In this document: positions 8,497 to 18,697 of the stretch, piece after piece | Numbering within the stretch: the stretch's first letter is position 1 | Layout: each line of letters begins with the position of its first letter | From: Nocardioides sp. S-1144 | Lineage (GTDB): Bacteria; Actinomycetota; Actinomycetes; Propionibacteriales; Nocardioidaceae | DNA length: 64,000 nucleotides | Direction: 5' to 3' | Assembly (NCBI RefSeq): GCF_005954645.2 | Contig: NZ_CP040695.2 | Location: 1,922,001-1,986,000 of the forward strand | Position numbers and translations under genes: made by a program | The notes under the pieces: model-generated | Told to the model about the DNA's origin: nothing | What the model saw: the letters and a program-made list of their open reading frames with translations, nothing else | Databases searched by the model: none

Positions 8497-10749
8497 TCAG
8501 ACCCGGCTCGTTCCCGCGTCGCGACGCAGCCAGACCGTCGCGAGCGGCGGCACGACCATGTCGGCGTGGGCGGGCATCGAGCCGTGCTCGCCGTCGACGG
8601 CCAGCACGGCGCCGAGGTTGCCGACGCCGGAGCCGCCGTAGGCCTGGGCGTCGGTGTTGAGGACCTCGCGCCAGAGCCCGGCCGAGGGCAGGCCGACGCG
8701 GTAGCCGTCGTGCGGGGTGGCGGCGAAGTTGCTGATGCAGACCAGGTCGGGGTCGCCGGAGCCCTCGGGCGCGCGTCGCACGAACGAGTAGGTGTTGCGG
8801 CCGGCGTCGTCGGCGTCGATCCAGCTGAAGCCGGCGGGGGAGACGTCGTTGGCCCAGGCGGCGGGGGTGGCGACGTAGGTGCGGTTGAGGTCGCGCACCA
8901 GGTCGCTGAGCCCGCGGTGCTCGGGGTGCTCGAGCAGCCACCAGTCGAGCTCGCGCGACTCGGCCCACTCCGACTCCTGGCCGAGCTCGCAGCCCATGAA
9001 GAGCAGCTGCTTGCCCGGGTGCGCCCACATGAAGGCGTAGTAGGCGCGCAACGAGGCCAGCTGCTGCCAGCGGTCGCCGGGCATCTTGCGTAGCAGCGAG
9101 CCCTTGCCGTGCACGACCTCGTCGTGCGACAGCGGGAGCACGAAGTTCTCCGTCCAGGCGTAGGTGATCGCGAACGTCAGGTCGTGGTGGTGGTACTGCC
9201 GGTAGACCGGCTCGCGCGCCAGGTAGTCGAGCGTGTCGTGCATCCAGCCCATGTTCCACTTGAAGCCGAAGCCCAGCCCGCCCTGCGACGTCGGTCCGGA
9301 GACCCCCGGCCACGACGTGGACTCCTCAGCGATCGTGCAGACGCCCGGGACGCGGCGGTAGACGGTGGCGTTCATCTCCTGCAGGAACTGCACCGCCTCC
9401 AGGTTCTCGCGGCCGCCGTGCTTGTTGGGCGACCACTCGCCCGCCTCGCGGGCGTAGTCGAGGTAGAGCATCGAGGCGACGCCGTCGACGCGCAGGCCGT
9501 CGCAGTGGAACTCCTCCAGCCAGTACAGCGCGTTGGCGTAGAGGAAGTTGCGCACCTCGGGGCGGCCGAAGTTGAAGATGTGGGAGCCCCACTCCTTGTG
9601 CCAGCCGCGCTGGGGGTTGGGGTCCTCGTACAGGGGCGTGCCGTCGAAGTTGACCAGCGCCCACTCGTCGGTGGCGAAGTGGCCGGGCACCCAGTCGAGG
9701 ATGACGCCGATGCCGGCCTGGTGGAACCGGTCGACGAGGCGGCGGAAGCCGTCGGGGTCGCCGAAGCGCGAGTCGGGTGCGAAGTACGACGTCACGTGGT
9801 AGCCCCACGACCCGCCGAAGGGGTGTTGCATGACCGGCATCAGCTCGACGTGGGTGAAGCCGAGGTCCTTCAGGTACGGGACCAGGTCCTCGGCCATCTC
9901 GTCGTAGGACCAGAACCGGCCGCCGGGGTGCCGCTTCCACGAGCCGAGGTGCATCTCGTAGATCGACATCGGCTCCTCGACCGGACGCCGCTCGGCGCGC
10001 GCGGTCATCCACGCCGCGTCGCCCCACTCGTGGGTGGAGTCGAAGACGCGCGAGGCGGTGTCGGGCGCGACCTCGGCGTGCGCCGCCATCGGGTCGGCCT
10101 TCTCGCGCCAGGTGTGGTCGGCGCCGAGCACGACGTACTTGTAGGCCGAGCCGGCGCCGGCGTCGGGCACGAAGAGCTCCCAGACGCCGGACTGGCCGAG
10201 CTGGCGCATCGGGTGCTCGCGCCCGTCCCAGCTGTTGAAGTCGCCCTTGACCCGGACCGCGCGCGCCGAGGGCGCCCAGACGGCGAACGACGTGCCGACG
10301 ACCTCGCCGCCGAGCGGCTCGGTGTAGCGGTGCACGCGCGCGCCGAGCACCTGCCACAGGTTCTCGTGGCGGCCCTCGTTGACCAGGTGCAGGTCGACGG
10401 AGCCGAGGGTGGGCAGGAACCGGTAGGGGTCGTCGACGACGACCTCGCCCTGCCCGTAGTCGACGCCGACCCGGTAGCCGGGCACGTCGCCACCGGGGGT
10501 GGTGCCGACCCAGATGCCGCCGTGCTCGTGCTCGAGCGGCACCACGGTGTCGCCGAAGCGCACCACGACCCGCTCGGCGAGGGGACGCAGCACCCGGAAG
10601 GTGACCTGGGGGCCGGCCGGGCCCTCGCTGACGTGCGGGCCGAGGACGGCGTGCGGGTGCCCGTGCTCGCCGCGGACGAGCTGGTCGAGCTCGTCGCGGG
10701 GGATGGGGACAGGGGTGGGGGTGGGCGGTGGCGTGGGTGTGCTCGTCAT
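8497..10749 (-). CDS. glgB: 1,4-alpha-glucan branching enzyme
   Basis: 750 residues. After a Pro/Thr-rich start come two N-terminal beta domains (CBM48 type) and the GH13 barrel. Catalytic signatures are GLRVDGVASMLYLDY (nucleophile Asp), TIAEESTSWP (acid/base Glu) and LPLSHDEVVHGKGSL (third Asp). It introduces alpha-1,6 branches into the glucan built by GlgE. The ATG at 10749 overlaps the mak stop codon (ATGA), so the two are translationally coupled. A longer reading starting 45 bases upstream lies inside mak and is not favoured. It is the last gene of the glgE-treS-mak-glgB operon. Confidence 0.96.
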   Translation of the reverse strand: MTSTPTPPPTPTPVPIPRDELDQLVRGEHGHPHAVLGPHVSEGPAGPQVTFRVLRPLAERVVVRFGDTVVPLEHEHGGIWVGTTPGGDVPGYRVGVDYGQGEVVVDDPYRFLPTLGSVDLHLVNEGRHENLWQVLGARVHRYTEPLGGEVVGTSFAVWAPSARAVRVKGDFNSWDGREHPMRQLGQSGVWELFVPDAGAGSAYKYVVLGADHTWREKADPMAAHAEVAPDTASRVFDSTHEWGDAAWMTARAERRPVEEPMSIYEMHLGSWKRHPGGRFWSYDEMAEDLVPYLKDLGFTHVELMPVMQHPFGGSWGYHVTSYFAPDSRFGDPDGFRRLVDRFHQAGIGVILDWVPGHFATDEWALVNFDGTPLYEDPNPQRGWHKEWGSHIFNFGRPEVRNFLYANALYWLEEFHCDGLRVDGVASMLYLDYAREAGEWSPNKHGGRENLEAVQFLQEMNATVYRRVPGVCTIAEESTSWPGVSGPTSQGGLGFGFKWNMGWMHDTLDYLAREPVYRQYHHHDLTFAITYAWTENFVLPLSHDEVVHGKGSLLRKMPGDRWQQLASLRAYYAFMWAHPGKQLLFMGCELGQESEWAESRELDWWLLEHPEHRGLSDLVRDLNRTYVATPAAWANDVSPAGFSWIDADDAGRNTYSFVRRAPEGSGDPDLVCISNFAATPHDGYRVGLPSAGLWREVLNTDAQAYGGSGVGNLGAVLAVDGEHGSMPAHADMVVPPLATVWLRRDAGTSRV

Positions 10750-12170
10750 CGTGCTCCGATCCTGGCCACGGCGGCGAGTGGGATCTCCACCCACGCGGGT
10801 CTGTTGCGGGTCTCGTACACGGTCTCGTAAACCGCCTTGTCGGCGACGTAGGCGTCGACGAGGACCTGCTGCTCGGCGGTCAGGTCACCGCCGGCGTAGG
10901 CGGCGAGGAAGTAGCGCTGGTTGCGCGCGGACCACTCCTGGCCGCGCCGGCGTCGCTCGGCGAGGGCCTCGGCGTCGCCGCTCTCCTGGCGCTGCCGCTC
11001 CCCGGCGTGCGGGGCGTAGTCGAAGGAGCGCAGCATCCCGGCGACGTCGCGCCAGGGGGAGTCGGGCAGCAGCCGCTCGGCGAGCGGCTTGGCGGGCTCG
11101 CCCTCGAAGTCGACGATCTTCCACCCCGCCGCGGTGCGCAGGGTCTGCCCGAGGTGCAGGTCGCCGTGCACGGTCTGCACGTCGATGCTCGCGAGCGCGC
11201 CGAGGGCGTCGTAGGCCGCGCGCAGCCGGTCGGCGTGGGGCGCGAGGCCGGGGACGACGGTCAGGGCGGCCTCGAGCCGCGACCGCATCGCCGTCGCGAT
11301 CGCCGCGGGCGTCGGCACCGACGCCGGGTCGGTCGGCACCTGCTCGTGCAGCGTCGTGTGCACCTCCCGCAGCGCCTCGCCGAGGCGCCCGGCCTCGCCG
11401 GAGAAGTCGCCGCCGGCCTCGCGGGCCTCCACCTCGGGGTCGGCGTACAGGTCGCGCACGCTGGTCAGCGCGAGGTCCCAGCCGTCGGTGGCGGTGCGCA
11501 GGAACTGCTGGAGCATCCCGAGGTGGGTGGGCAGGCCGCCGCCCTCGGGCGCGAGCTCGACCCAGCCGTAGAGGTGCGCGACGTGGGTGGAGCCGGCGCG
11601 GGTCAGCGCGTCGTGGGTGGTGATGTCGGGGTTGGGGCCCGGCGTCACCTTGCGGAAGATCTTGAGCACCGAGTCGTCGCCGTAGAGCACCGAGGAGTTC
11701 GACTGCTCCCCGGAGAAGAGGCTGCCGGTCGCGGTGGTGTCGATCTCCTCGCCGGGGACGCGGTGGAACCGCAGCCCGCCCAGCTCGGCCGTCCCGGCCT
11801 CGGCGGCGCCGAAGGCCCGCAGCCACAGCCCGGTGGCCTGCTTGTCGTGCAGCGCGTCGTAGGCGTGCACCCAGCCGAGGTCGGGGTCCTCCCACCAGCC
11901 GACGAAGGCGTGGTCGAGGCGGTGCTGCGGCTCGGTGTAGTAGCTCAGCGGCACCTGGTACAGCTCGGGGGAGCCGCCGTCGGCGTAGGTGAGCTCGACG
12001 AGCAGGACGTCGAGGGTCGGCTCGCCGTCGCCGAGCCGGCCGATGCGCCGGCCGGCGGTGACCTCGAAGTCGCGTCCCTTGCCGCCGAACCAGCGCGTCT
12101 TGACCAGGTACGGCGCGAAGACCGACAGGTCGAGGTGGCCGCTGCCCGCGTCGGGCGTCCCGGCGCTCAC
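10746..12170 (-). CDS. mak: Maltokinase (Mak/Pep2)
   Basis: 474 residues. The N-terminal cap domain ([14 protein letters not shown]) is followed by an aminoglycoside-phosphotransferase-like kinase fold. The catalytic loop reads [11 protein letters not shown] and the metal-binding Asp is in [17 protein letters not shown], both typical of Pep2. The enzyme phosphorylates maltose with ATP to give maltose-1-phosphate for GlgE. The GTG start overlaps the treS stop (GTGA). The protein is separate from TreS here, whereas some bacteria carry a TreS-Mak fusion. Confidence 0.94.
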   Translation of the reverse strand: MSAGTPDAGSGHLDLSVFAPYLVKTRWFGGKGRDFEVTAGRRIGRLGDGEPTLDVLLVELTYADGGSPELYQVPLSYYTEPQHRLDHAFVGWWEDPDLGWVHAYDALHDKQATGLWLRAFGAAEAGTAELGGLRFHRVPGEEIDTTATGSLFSGEQSNSSVLYGDDSVLKIFRKVTPGPNPDITTHDALTRAGSTHVAHLYGWVELAPEGGGLPTHLGMLQQFLRTATDGWDLALTSVRDLYADPEVEAREAGGDFSGEAGRLGEALREVHTTLHEQVPTDPASVPTPAAIATAMRSRLEAALTVVPGLAPHADRLRAAYDALGALASIDVQTVHGDLHLGQTLRTAAGWKIVDFEGEPAKPLAERLLPDSPWRDVAGMLRSFDYAPHAGERQRQESGDAEALAERRRRGQEWSARNQRYFLAAYAGGDLTAEQQVLVDAYVADKAVYETVYETRNRPAWVEIPLAAVARIGAR

Positions 12171-13963
12171 AGCAGGTGCCCCTCGTCGGGCCGCTCGCTG
12201 GGCACGAGGCGGAACCAGTAGAAGCCGTAGCCGCTCAGCGTGAGCAGGTAGGGCAGCTCGCCGACGGCGGGGAACTCCACCCCGCCGAGCAGCTCGACCG
12301 GCACCATGCCCTCGAAGCGGCGCAGGTCGAGCTCGACCGGCTGCGGGAAGCGCGAGAGGTTGTTGACGCACACGATGACGTCCTTGTTGCCCTCGTCGTC
12401 GGTGTGCTCGCGGGCGTAGGACAGCACGGTGGAGTTGGTGCCACCGAGGTCGTGGAAGGTGCCGAGCCCGAACGCCGGGTGCTGGCGCCGGGCGTGGATC
12501 ATCCGGCGGGTCCAGTGCAGCAGCGAGGACGGGTTCTCCAGGTGCGCCTCCACGTTCACGCTCTGGTAGCCGTAGACCGGGTCCTGGATGGCCGGCAGGA
12601 ACAGCTTGCCGGGGTTGGCCGAGGAGAACCCGGCGTTGCGGTCGGGCGTCCACTGCATCGGCGTCCGGACGCCGTCGCGGTCGCCGAGCCAGATGTTGTC
12701 GCCCATCCCGATCTCGTCGCCGTAGTAGAGCACCGGCGAGCCCGGCAGCGAGAGCAGCAGGGCGGTGAACAGCTCGATCTGGTTGACGTCGTTGTCGAGC
12801 AGCGGGGCCAGCCGGCGGCGGATGCCGATGTTGGCCTTCATCCGCGGGTCCTTGGCGTACTCGTCCCACATGTAGTCGCGGTCCTCGTCGCTGACCATCT
12901 CGAGGGTGAGCTCGTCGTGGTTGCGCAGGAAGATGCCCCACTGGCAGCCCGACGGGATGGCCGGGGTCTGCTCGAGGATCTCCGAGATCGGGAAGCGCGA
13001 CTCGCGCCGCACCGCCATGAAGATCCGCGGCATCACCGGGAAGTGGAAGCACATGTGGCACTCGTCGCCGCCGGACTCGAAGTCGCCGAAGTAGTCGACG
13101 ACGTCAGAGGGCCACTGGTTGGCCTCGGCGAGCAGCACCTTGCCGGGGTACTTCTCGTCGACGAAGCGGCGCACCTTGCGGAGGAACTCGTGGGTCTCGG
13201 GCAGGTTCTCGCCGTTGGTTCCCTCGCGCACGTAGAGGTACGGGACGGCGTCGAGGCGGAACCCGTCGAGCCCCATGTCGAACCAGAACGAGATGGCCTC
13301 GAGGATCGCGTCGTGGACCTTCGGGTTCTCGTAGTTCAGGTCGGGCTGGTGGGAGAAGAACCGGTGCCAGAAGTACTGCTGGCGCACCGGGTCCCAGGTC
13401 CAGTTCGACGGCTCGGTGTCGACGAAGATCACCCGGGCGTCCTGGTACTTCTCGTCGGTGTCGGACCAGACGTAGAAGTCGCCGTACGGACCGTCGGGGT
13501 CCTCGCGGGAGGACTGGAACCAGGCGTGCTGGTCGCTGGTGTGGTTGGCGACGAAGTCGATGATCACCCGGATGCCGCGGGCGTGGGCCTCGTCGAGGAA
13601 GTGGTGGAAGTCCTCGACCGTGCCGGCCTCGGGGAGGATGTCGGTGTAGTCGGAGACGTCGTAGCCGCCGTCGCGCAGCGGCGAGGAGAAGAACGGCGGG
13701 ACCCACAGGCAGTCGACGCCGAGCCACTGCAGGTAGTCGAGCTTCTCGGTCAGGCCCTTGAAGTCGCCGGTGCCGTCGCCGTTGGAGTCGCGGAAGCTGC
13801 GGACCATGACCTCGTAGAACACCGCGGTCTTGAACCAGTCGGGCGTCTGGTTGATCGGCTCGCCGGGACCGGCCGGGAGCACCGGCTGCTCGACCGGCTC
13901 GCCGGTCGTCGAGGCGCCGACCGCGCCGGTGGCGTCGGGGCCGGTGGGGTGGGACGTCGTCAT
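12167..13963 (-). CDS. treS: Trehalose synthase / maltose alpha-D-glucosyltransferase
   Basis: 598 residues, GH13. Conserved stretches are [37 protein letters not shown] (nucleophile Asp), LLAEANQWP (acid/base Glu) and [13 protein letters not shown] (third Asp), all diagnostic of TreS. It isomerises trehalose and maltose, here probably feeding maltose to Mak. The first 40 residues are a Thr/Gly/Pro-rich extension. The ATG overlaps the glgE stop (ATGA), and the stop overlaps the mak start. Confidence 0.96.
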   Translation of the reverse strand: MTTSHPTGPDATGAVGASTTGEPVEQPVLPAGPGEPINQTPDWFKTAVFYEVMVRSFRDSNGDGTGDFKGLTEKLDYLQWLGVDCLWVPPFFSSPLRDGGYDVSDYTDILPEAGTVEDFHHFLDEAHARGIRVIIDFVANHTSDQHAWFQSSREDPDGPYGDFYVWSDTDEKYQDARVIFVDTEPSNWTWDPVRQQYFWHRFFSHQPDLNYENPKVHDAILEAISFWFDMGLDGFRLDAVPYLYVREGTNGENLPETHEFLRKVRRFVDEKYPGKVLLAEANQWPSDVVDYFGDFESGGDECHMCFHFPVMPRIFMAVRRESRFPISEILEQTPAIPSGCQWGIFLRNHDELTLEMVSDEDRDYMWDEYAKDPRMKANIGIRRRLAPLLDNDVNQIELFTALLLSLPGSPVLYYGDEIGMGDNIWLGDRDGVRTPMQWTPDRNAGFSSANPGKLFLPAIQDPVYGYQSVNVEAHLENPSSLLHWTRRMIHARRQHPAFGLGTFHDLGGTNSTVLSYAREHTDDEGNKDVIVCVNNLSRFPQPVELDLRRFEGMVPVELLGGVEFPAVGELPYLLTLSGYGFYWFRLVPSERPDEGHLL

Positions 13964-15948
13964 GCGGGCCTCCTGACGACCAGCACGTGGGCCGGTTCGT
14001 GGTGCGGGTCGAGCCGGACGTAGTCGTGCTCGCCCCAGGTCCAGTCGGCCCCGGTGATCTCGTCGTGGACGACGAACGAGTCGTCCCACCCGAGGCCGAG
14101 GGCCGGCATGTCGAGGTGCACGGTGGTCTCGCGGGCGCCGTGCGGGTCGAGGTTGATGACGACGATCACCGTGTCGTCCTCGCCGTCCGCGGTCGTGGCG
14201 CGCTTGGAGAAGACGAGCACGTTCTCGTCGTCGGCGGAGTGGATGGTGATGTTGCGCAGCCGCTGCAGCGCCACGTGGTCGCGGCGCACCTGGTTGAGCC
14301 GGGTGAGGTACGGCGCCAGGGTGCGCTCCTCGGCGTCGGCGGCGGCCCAGTCGCGGATCCTGATCTGGAACTTCTCCGAGTCGAGGTACTCCTCGCTGCC
14401 CGGCTTGACCGCCACGTGCTCGAAGAGCTCGTAGCCGGCGTACACGCCCCAGCTCGGGACGCTCGTCGCGGCCAGCGCGGCGCGGATCTTGAAGGCCGGC
14501 GGGCCGCCGTACTGGAGGAACTCGTGGAGGATGTCGGGGGTGTTGACGAAGAAGTTCGGCCGCATGACGTGGTCGGACTCCGAGCTCACCTCGCGCAGGT
14601 ACTCCTCGATCTCCCAGCGCTGGGTGCGCCAGGTGAAGTAGGTGTAGCTCTGCTGGTAGCCGACCGAGCCGAGGCCGTGCATCATCGGCGGCTTGGTGAA
14701 GGCCTCCGAGAGGAAGATGACGTCGGGGTCGGTGCGCCGGACCTCGGCCAGCAGCCACTCCCAGAAGGCCAGCGGCTTGGTGTGCGGGTTGTCGACGCGG
14801 AAGATGCGGACGCCGTGCTTCATCCACAGCCGCACGATCCGCAACACCTCGCGGCAGATCCCCTTGGGGTCGTTGTCGAAGTTGACCGGGTAGATGTCCT
14901 GGTACTTCTTGGGCGGGTTCTCGGCGTAGGCGATGGTGCCGTCGGCGCGGGTGGTGAACCACTGGGGGTTGCTGGTCACCCACGGGTGGTCGGGCGCGGC
15001 CTGCAGGGCGAGGTCGAGGGCCACCTCGAGGCCCAGCTCGCCGGCGCGCGCCACGAAGGCGTCGAAGTCGTCGAAGTCGCCGAGCTCGGGGTGGATGGCG
15101 TCGTGGCCGCCGTCCTTGCTGCCGATCGCCCACGGCGACCCCGGGTCCTCGGGACCGGGGGTGAGGGTGTTGTTGGGTCCCTTGCGGTTGACCTCGCCGA
15201 TCGGGTGGATCGGCGGCAGGTAGATGACGTCGAAGCCCATCGCGGCGACGGCGTCGAGCCGCTCGGCCGCGGTGCGGAAGGTGCCGCTGGTGACCTTGCC
15301 GGTCACCTCGTCCTGGGTGGCCCCCTCCGAGCGGGGGAAGAACTCGTACCAGCTGCCGTACAGCGCGCGCTCGCGGTCGGCCCACGCCGGGAAGGGCCCG
15401 GCGACGGTGAGCAGCTCGCGCAGCGGGTGGGCGGCCAGGACCGCGGTGACGTCGTCGGACATGAGCTGGGCGAGGCGGGCCTCGGGCGGGCGGGCGGTGT
15501 CGGCGGCCGCGCTGAGCGCCCCGGAGAGCACCGACTTCTCGGCCTTGGTGCCCTTCGGCAGGTCGGCGACGACCCGCTCGAGCAGCAGCCGTGCCTCGGT
15601 GAACATCAGCTCCACGTCGATGCCGGCCGGCACCTTGATGCCGGCGGCGTGCTGCCAGGTGGCGATCGGGTCGGCCCACGCCCGCACCTCGAAGGTCCAG
15701 GCCCCGGGCTTGTCGGGCGTCACCCAGGCGACGTACCGGTCGACGGGGTCGGGCTGGCGCACCATCGGGACCGGCGCCTGCCGCTTCCCCTTGGGCGAGA
15801 TGAGCACGACGTCCGCGGCGAGCTTGTCGTGACCCTCGCGGAAGATCGTCGCGGAGACGGGGAACGGCTCGTCGACGGTCGCCTTGGCGGCGAGCCGCCC
15901 GAGGTCCACGACGGGGTGCACGTCCATGACTGGGATTCGACCGACCAT
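13960..15948 (-). CDS. glgE: Alpha-1,4-glucan:maltose-1-phosphate maltosyltransferase
   Basis: 662 residues, the usual GlgE length. N-terminal beta domains precede the GH13 barrel; key segments are [39 protein letters not shown] (nucleophile Asp), [14 protein letters not shown] (acid/base Glu) and a C-terminal beta domain. It extends alpha-glucans with maltosyl units from maltose-1-phosphate. The ATG at 15948 is preceded by a good ribosome-binding site (AAGGGTGAG) and opens the operon; longer in-frame starts would run into glgP on the other strand. The operator at 16023-16038 lies in the intergenic region shared with glgP. Confidence 0.96.
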   Translation of the reverse strand: MVGRIPVMDVHPVVDLGRLAAKATVDEPFPVSATIFREGHDKLAADVVLISPKGKRQAPVPMVRQPDPVDRYVAWVTPDKPGAWTFEVRAWADPIATWQHAAGIKVPAGIDVELMFTEARLLLERVVADLPKGTKAEKSVLSGALSAAADTARPPEARLAQLMSDDVTAVLAAHPLRELLTVAGPFPAWADRERALYGSWYEFFPRSEGATQDEVTGKVTSGTFRTAAERLDAVAAMGFDVIYLPPIHPIGEVNRKGPNNTLTPGPEDPGSPWAIGSKDGGHDAIHPELGDFDDFDAFVARAGELGLEVALDLALQAAPDHPWVTSNPQWFTTRADGTIAYAENPPKKYQDIYPVNFDNDPKGICREVLRIVRLWMKHGVRIFRVDNPHTKPLAFWEWLLAEVRRTDPDVIFLSEAFTKPPMMHGLGSVGYQQSYTYFTWRTQRWEIEEYLREVSSESDHVMRPNFFVNTPDILHEFLQYGGPPAFKIRAALAATSVPSWGVYAGYELFEHVAVKPGSEEYLDSEKFQIRIRDWAAADAEERTLAPYLTRLNQVRRDHVALQRLRNITIHSADDENVLVFSKRATTADGEDDTVIVVINLDPHGARETTVHLDMPALGLGWDDSFVVHDEITGADWTWGEHDYVRLDPHHEPAHVLVVRRPA

Positions 15949-16022
15949 GCACTCACCCTTGCTGGTCGTCGGTGGTGGTGCAACCTCGTCGTGCGGGTGA
16001 AGACACCGGCACGGCCCAGGTA

Positions 16023-16038
16023 CTTGGATCGATCCAAG
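16023..16038. promoter_or_regulatory. Perfect 16-bp palindromic operator between glgE and glgP
   Basis: CTTGGATCGATCCAAG is a perfect palindrome with a central CG, the style of LacI/GalR-family operators. It covers the presumed -35 region of glgP (TTGGAT at 16024-16029) and lies 75 bp from the glgE start on the other strand. A bound repressor could block glgP and possibly glgE. No LacI-family gene is in the window, so the regulator is encoded elsewhere. Confidence 0.65.
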
Positions 16039-16053
16039 AATTGTCGGTACCTT
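16024..16053 (+). promoter_or_regulatory. glgP promoter
   Basis: TTGGAT (16024-16029) and TACCTT (16048-16053) are separated by 18 bp, a standard spacing. The -10 ends 6 nt before the GTG at 16060, predicting a leaderless mRNA. The -35 is the left half of the palindrome, so operator occupancy should compete directly with polymerase. Confidence 0.6.
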
Positions 16054-16059
16054 TCGTGC

Positions 16060-18660
16060 GTGCGCGCCATCCGTCGATTCACCGTCCGTCCCGTCCTGCC
16101 TCCGGCTCTCGCCCCCCTGGGCGAGCTGGCCGGCAACCTGCGGTGGTCCTGGCACCCCGAGACCCAGGACGTGTTCGCCGAGGTCGACCCGGTCCTGTGG
16201 GAGTCCACGGGGCGCGACCCGGTGCGCCTCCTCGGGGCCGTGGGCCGGTCCCGGTTCGACGAGCTCGCCGCCGACGAGGGCTTCCTGGCCCGCCTCGGTG
16301 CCGCGCGGGCCGACCTCGAGACCTACCTGACCGCCGACCGCTGGTACCAGCGCCGGATGGCGGCGGGCAGCGAGTCCGCCGCCCCCGGGCCGCGCACGAT
16401 CGCCTACTTCTCACCCGAGTTCGGCATCACCGCCGTCCTCCCGCAGTACTCCGGCGGCCTCGGCATCCTGGCCGGCGACCACCTCAAGGCCGCCAGCGAC
16501 CTCGGCGTCCCGATCATCGGCGTCGGCCTGCTCTACCGGCACGGCTACTTCAAGCAGTCGCTCTCGCGCGAGGGCTGGCAGCAGGAGACCTACCCGGTGC
16601 TCGACCCCGACGAGCTGCCCATCTCGCTGCTGCGCGAGCCCGACGGCTCCGGCGCGACGATCGCCATCCAGATGCCCGACGGTCCCGACCTCATCGCCCG
16701 GATCTGGGTGGCCAGCGTCGGCCGCGTGCCGCTGCTGATGCTCGACACCGACGTCGAGGGCAACCCCGACCACTACGTCGACGTCACCGACCGGCTCTAC
16801 GGCGGCAACTCCGAGCACCGGCTGCGCCAGGAGCTGCTGCTCGGCGTCGGCGGGGTCCGCGCGCTGCGCGCCCACGCCCGCATCACCGGCAGCCCCGAGC
16901 CCGAGGTGTTCCACACCAACGAGGGCCACGCCGGCTTCCTCGGCATCGAGCGGATCCGCGAGCTCACCGTCGCCGCCGACGGGCCCGGCCTCGACTTCGA
17001 GACCGCCCTCGAGGTCGGCCGCGCCTCGACGGTCTTCACCACCCACACCCCGGTGCCGGCCGGCATCGACCGCTTCCCGCGCTCGCTGGTCGAGCAGTAC
17101 CTCAACGTCGACGCCGGCGCTACGCCCGGCGTCCCGACCGAGCGGATCCTCGCCCTCGGCACCGAGGACTACGCCGACGGCGACGCCTCGGTCTTCAACA
17201 TGGCCGTCATGGGCTTCCGCCTGGCCCAGCGCGCCAACGGCGTCTCCCAGCTCCACGGCGAGGTCAGCCGCGGGATGTTCAACGGCCTGTGGCCGGCCTT
17301 CGACGAGGCCGAGGTCCCGATCGGCTCGATCACCAACGGCGTCCACGCGCCGAGCTGGGTGGCGCGTGAGGTCTTCGGCCTGGCGACCTCCCAGGGCGCC
17401 GACGGCGGTGCCGACGACGCCGAGAGCTTCTGGGACGCCGTCGACCGCGTCCCCGGCACCGACGTGTGGTCGGTCAAGCGGACCCTGCGCGAGCGGCTCG
17501 TCGTCGACGCCCGCAAGCGGCTCGCGAAGTCGTGGGAGAAGCGGGGGGCGGCCAAGGCCGAGCTCAAGTGGATCGAGGACGCGCTCGACCCCGACGTCCT
17601 CACGATCGGCTTCGCCCGTCGCGCGGCCTCCTACAAGCGGCTGACCCTGATGATGCGCGAGCCCGAGCGGCTCAAGGCGCTGCTCCTGCACCCCGAGCGG
17701 CCCATCCAGCTCGTCATCGCCGGCAAGGCGCACCCCGCCGACGACGGCGGCAAGAAGCTGATCCAGGACATCGTCCGGCTCTCCGACGACCCCGCGATCC
17801 GGCACCGCATCGTCTTCCTGCCCAACTACGACATCGCGATGGCGAAGCCGCTCTACCCCGGCTGCGACGTCTGGCTGAACAACCCGCTGCGCCCCTACGA
17901 GGCCTGCGGCACCTCCGGCATGAAGGCCGCCCTCAACGGCGGCCTCAACCTCTCGGTGCTCGACGGCTGGTGGGACGAGTGGTACGACGGCGAGAACGGC
18001 TGGGCCATCCCCACCGCCGACGGCGTCGAGGACATCGACAAGCGCGACGACCTCGAGGCCGCGGCGCTCTACGACCTGATCGAGAACGAGGTCGCCCCGC
18101 GCTTCTACGACCTCGACGCCGACGGCGTCCCGACCCGCTGGGTCGAGATGCTGCGGCACACGCTGAAGTCGCTCGGCCCGAAGGTGCTCGCGACCCGCAT
18201 GGTGCGCGACTACACCCGCCAGCTCTACGCCCCGGCCGCCGTCAACGCCCGCGCGCTCAACTCCGACTACGCCGGGGCCCGTGAGCTCGCCGCGTGGAAG
18301 GCCCGCGTCAAGGGCACCTGGCCCGAGGTCAAGGTCGAGCACGTCGAGAGCAGCGGGGTCGGCGACGCCGCCGAGGTTGGCGGCCACCTGAGCGCCCGCG
18401 CCTTCGTCTCGCTCGGCGCCCTGTCGCCCGACGACGTCGAGGTCCAGCTGGTCCACGGCCGCGTGCAGTCCGACGACACCCTCGTCGACACCGCCTTCGT
18501 CGCCCTCGAGCTCGCCGAGACCTACGAGGGCGGCCGGCACCGCTTCGACGGCACCCTCGCCCTGGACCGCAGCGGTCCCTTCGGCTACACCGTCCGCGTG
18601 GTCCCGAGCAACGGGTTGCTGACGTCGTACGCCGAGCTGGGCGTCGTCGCGACCGCCTGA
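16060..18660 (+). CDS. glgP: Alpha-glucan (glycogen/starch) phosphorylase
   Basis: 866 residues. The N-terminal DUF3417-type region (LPPALAPLGELAGNLRWSWH) and the rest identify the alpha-glucan phosphorylase family common in Actinobacteria. The pyridoxal-phosphate lysine is in EACGTSGMKAALNGG. The enzyme releases glucose-1-phosphate from linear glucan ends, opposing the divergent GlgE operon. The GTG at 16060 is fixed by the -10 box 6 nt upstream and the conserved start of the family; the much longer open frame upstream is antisense to glgE. Confidence 0.95.
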   Translation: MRAIRRFTVRPVLPPALAPLGELAGNLRWSWHPETQDVFAEVDPVLWESTGRDPVRLLGAVGRSRFDELAADEGFLARLGAARADLETYLTADRWYQRRMAAGSESAAPGPRTIAYFSPEFGITAVLPQYSGGLGILAGDHLKAASDLGVPIIGVGLLYRHGYFKQSLSREGWQQETYPVLDPDELPISLLREPDGSGATIAIQMPDGPDLIARIWVASVGRVPLLMLDTDVEGNPDHYVDVTDRLYGGNSEHRLRQELLLGVGGVRALRAHARITGSPEPEVFHTNEGHAGFLGIERIRELTVAADGPGLDFETALEVGRASTVFTTHTPVPAGIDRFPRSLVEQYLNVDAGATPGVPTERILALGTEDYADGDASVFNMAVMGFRLAQRANGVSQLHGEVSRGMFNGLWPAFDEAEVPIGSITNGVHAPSWVAREVFGLATSQGADGGADDAESFWDAVDRVPGTDVWSVKRTLRERLVVDARKRLAKSWEKRGAAKAELKWIEDALDPDVLTIGFARRAASYKRLTLMMREPERLKALLLHPERPIQLVIAGKAHPADDGGKKLIQDIVRLSDDPAIRHRIVFLPNYDIAMAKPLYPGCDVWLNNPLRPYEACGTSGMKAALNGGLNLSVLDGWWDEWYDGENGWAIPTADGVEDIDKRDDLEAAALYDLIENEVAPRFYDLDADGVPTRWVEMLRHTLKSLGPKVLATRMVRDYTRQLYAPAAVNARALNSDYAGARELAAWKARVKGTWPEVKVEHVESSGVGDAAEVGGHLSARAFVSLGALSPDDVEVQLVHGRVQSDDTLVDTAFVALELAETYEGGRHRFDGTLALDRSGPFGYTVRVVPSNGLLTSYAELGVVATA

Positions 18661-18697
18661 GGATCCCCGCCCCGCCCCGGCACCCCTCGCGCTCCCG

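Noticed and set aside
9109..12221. Long plus-strand frames of 573 and 497 residues
   Set aside because: They are antisense to glgB and mak, show no family motif and are rich in Val/Asp/Gly/Arg as expected for shadow frames.
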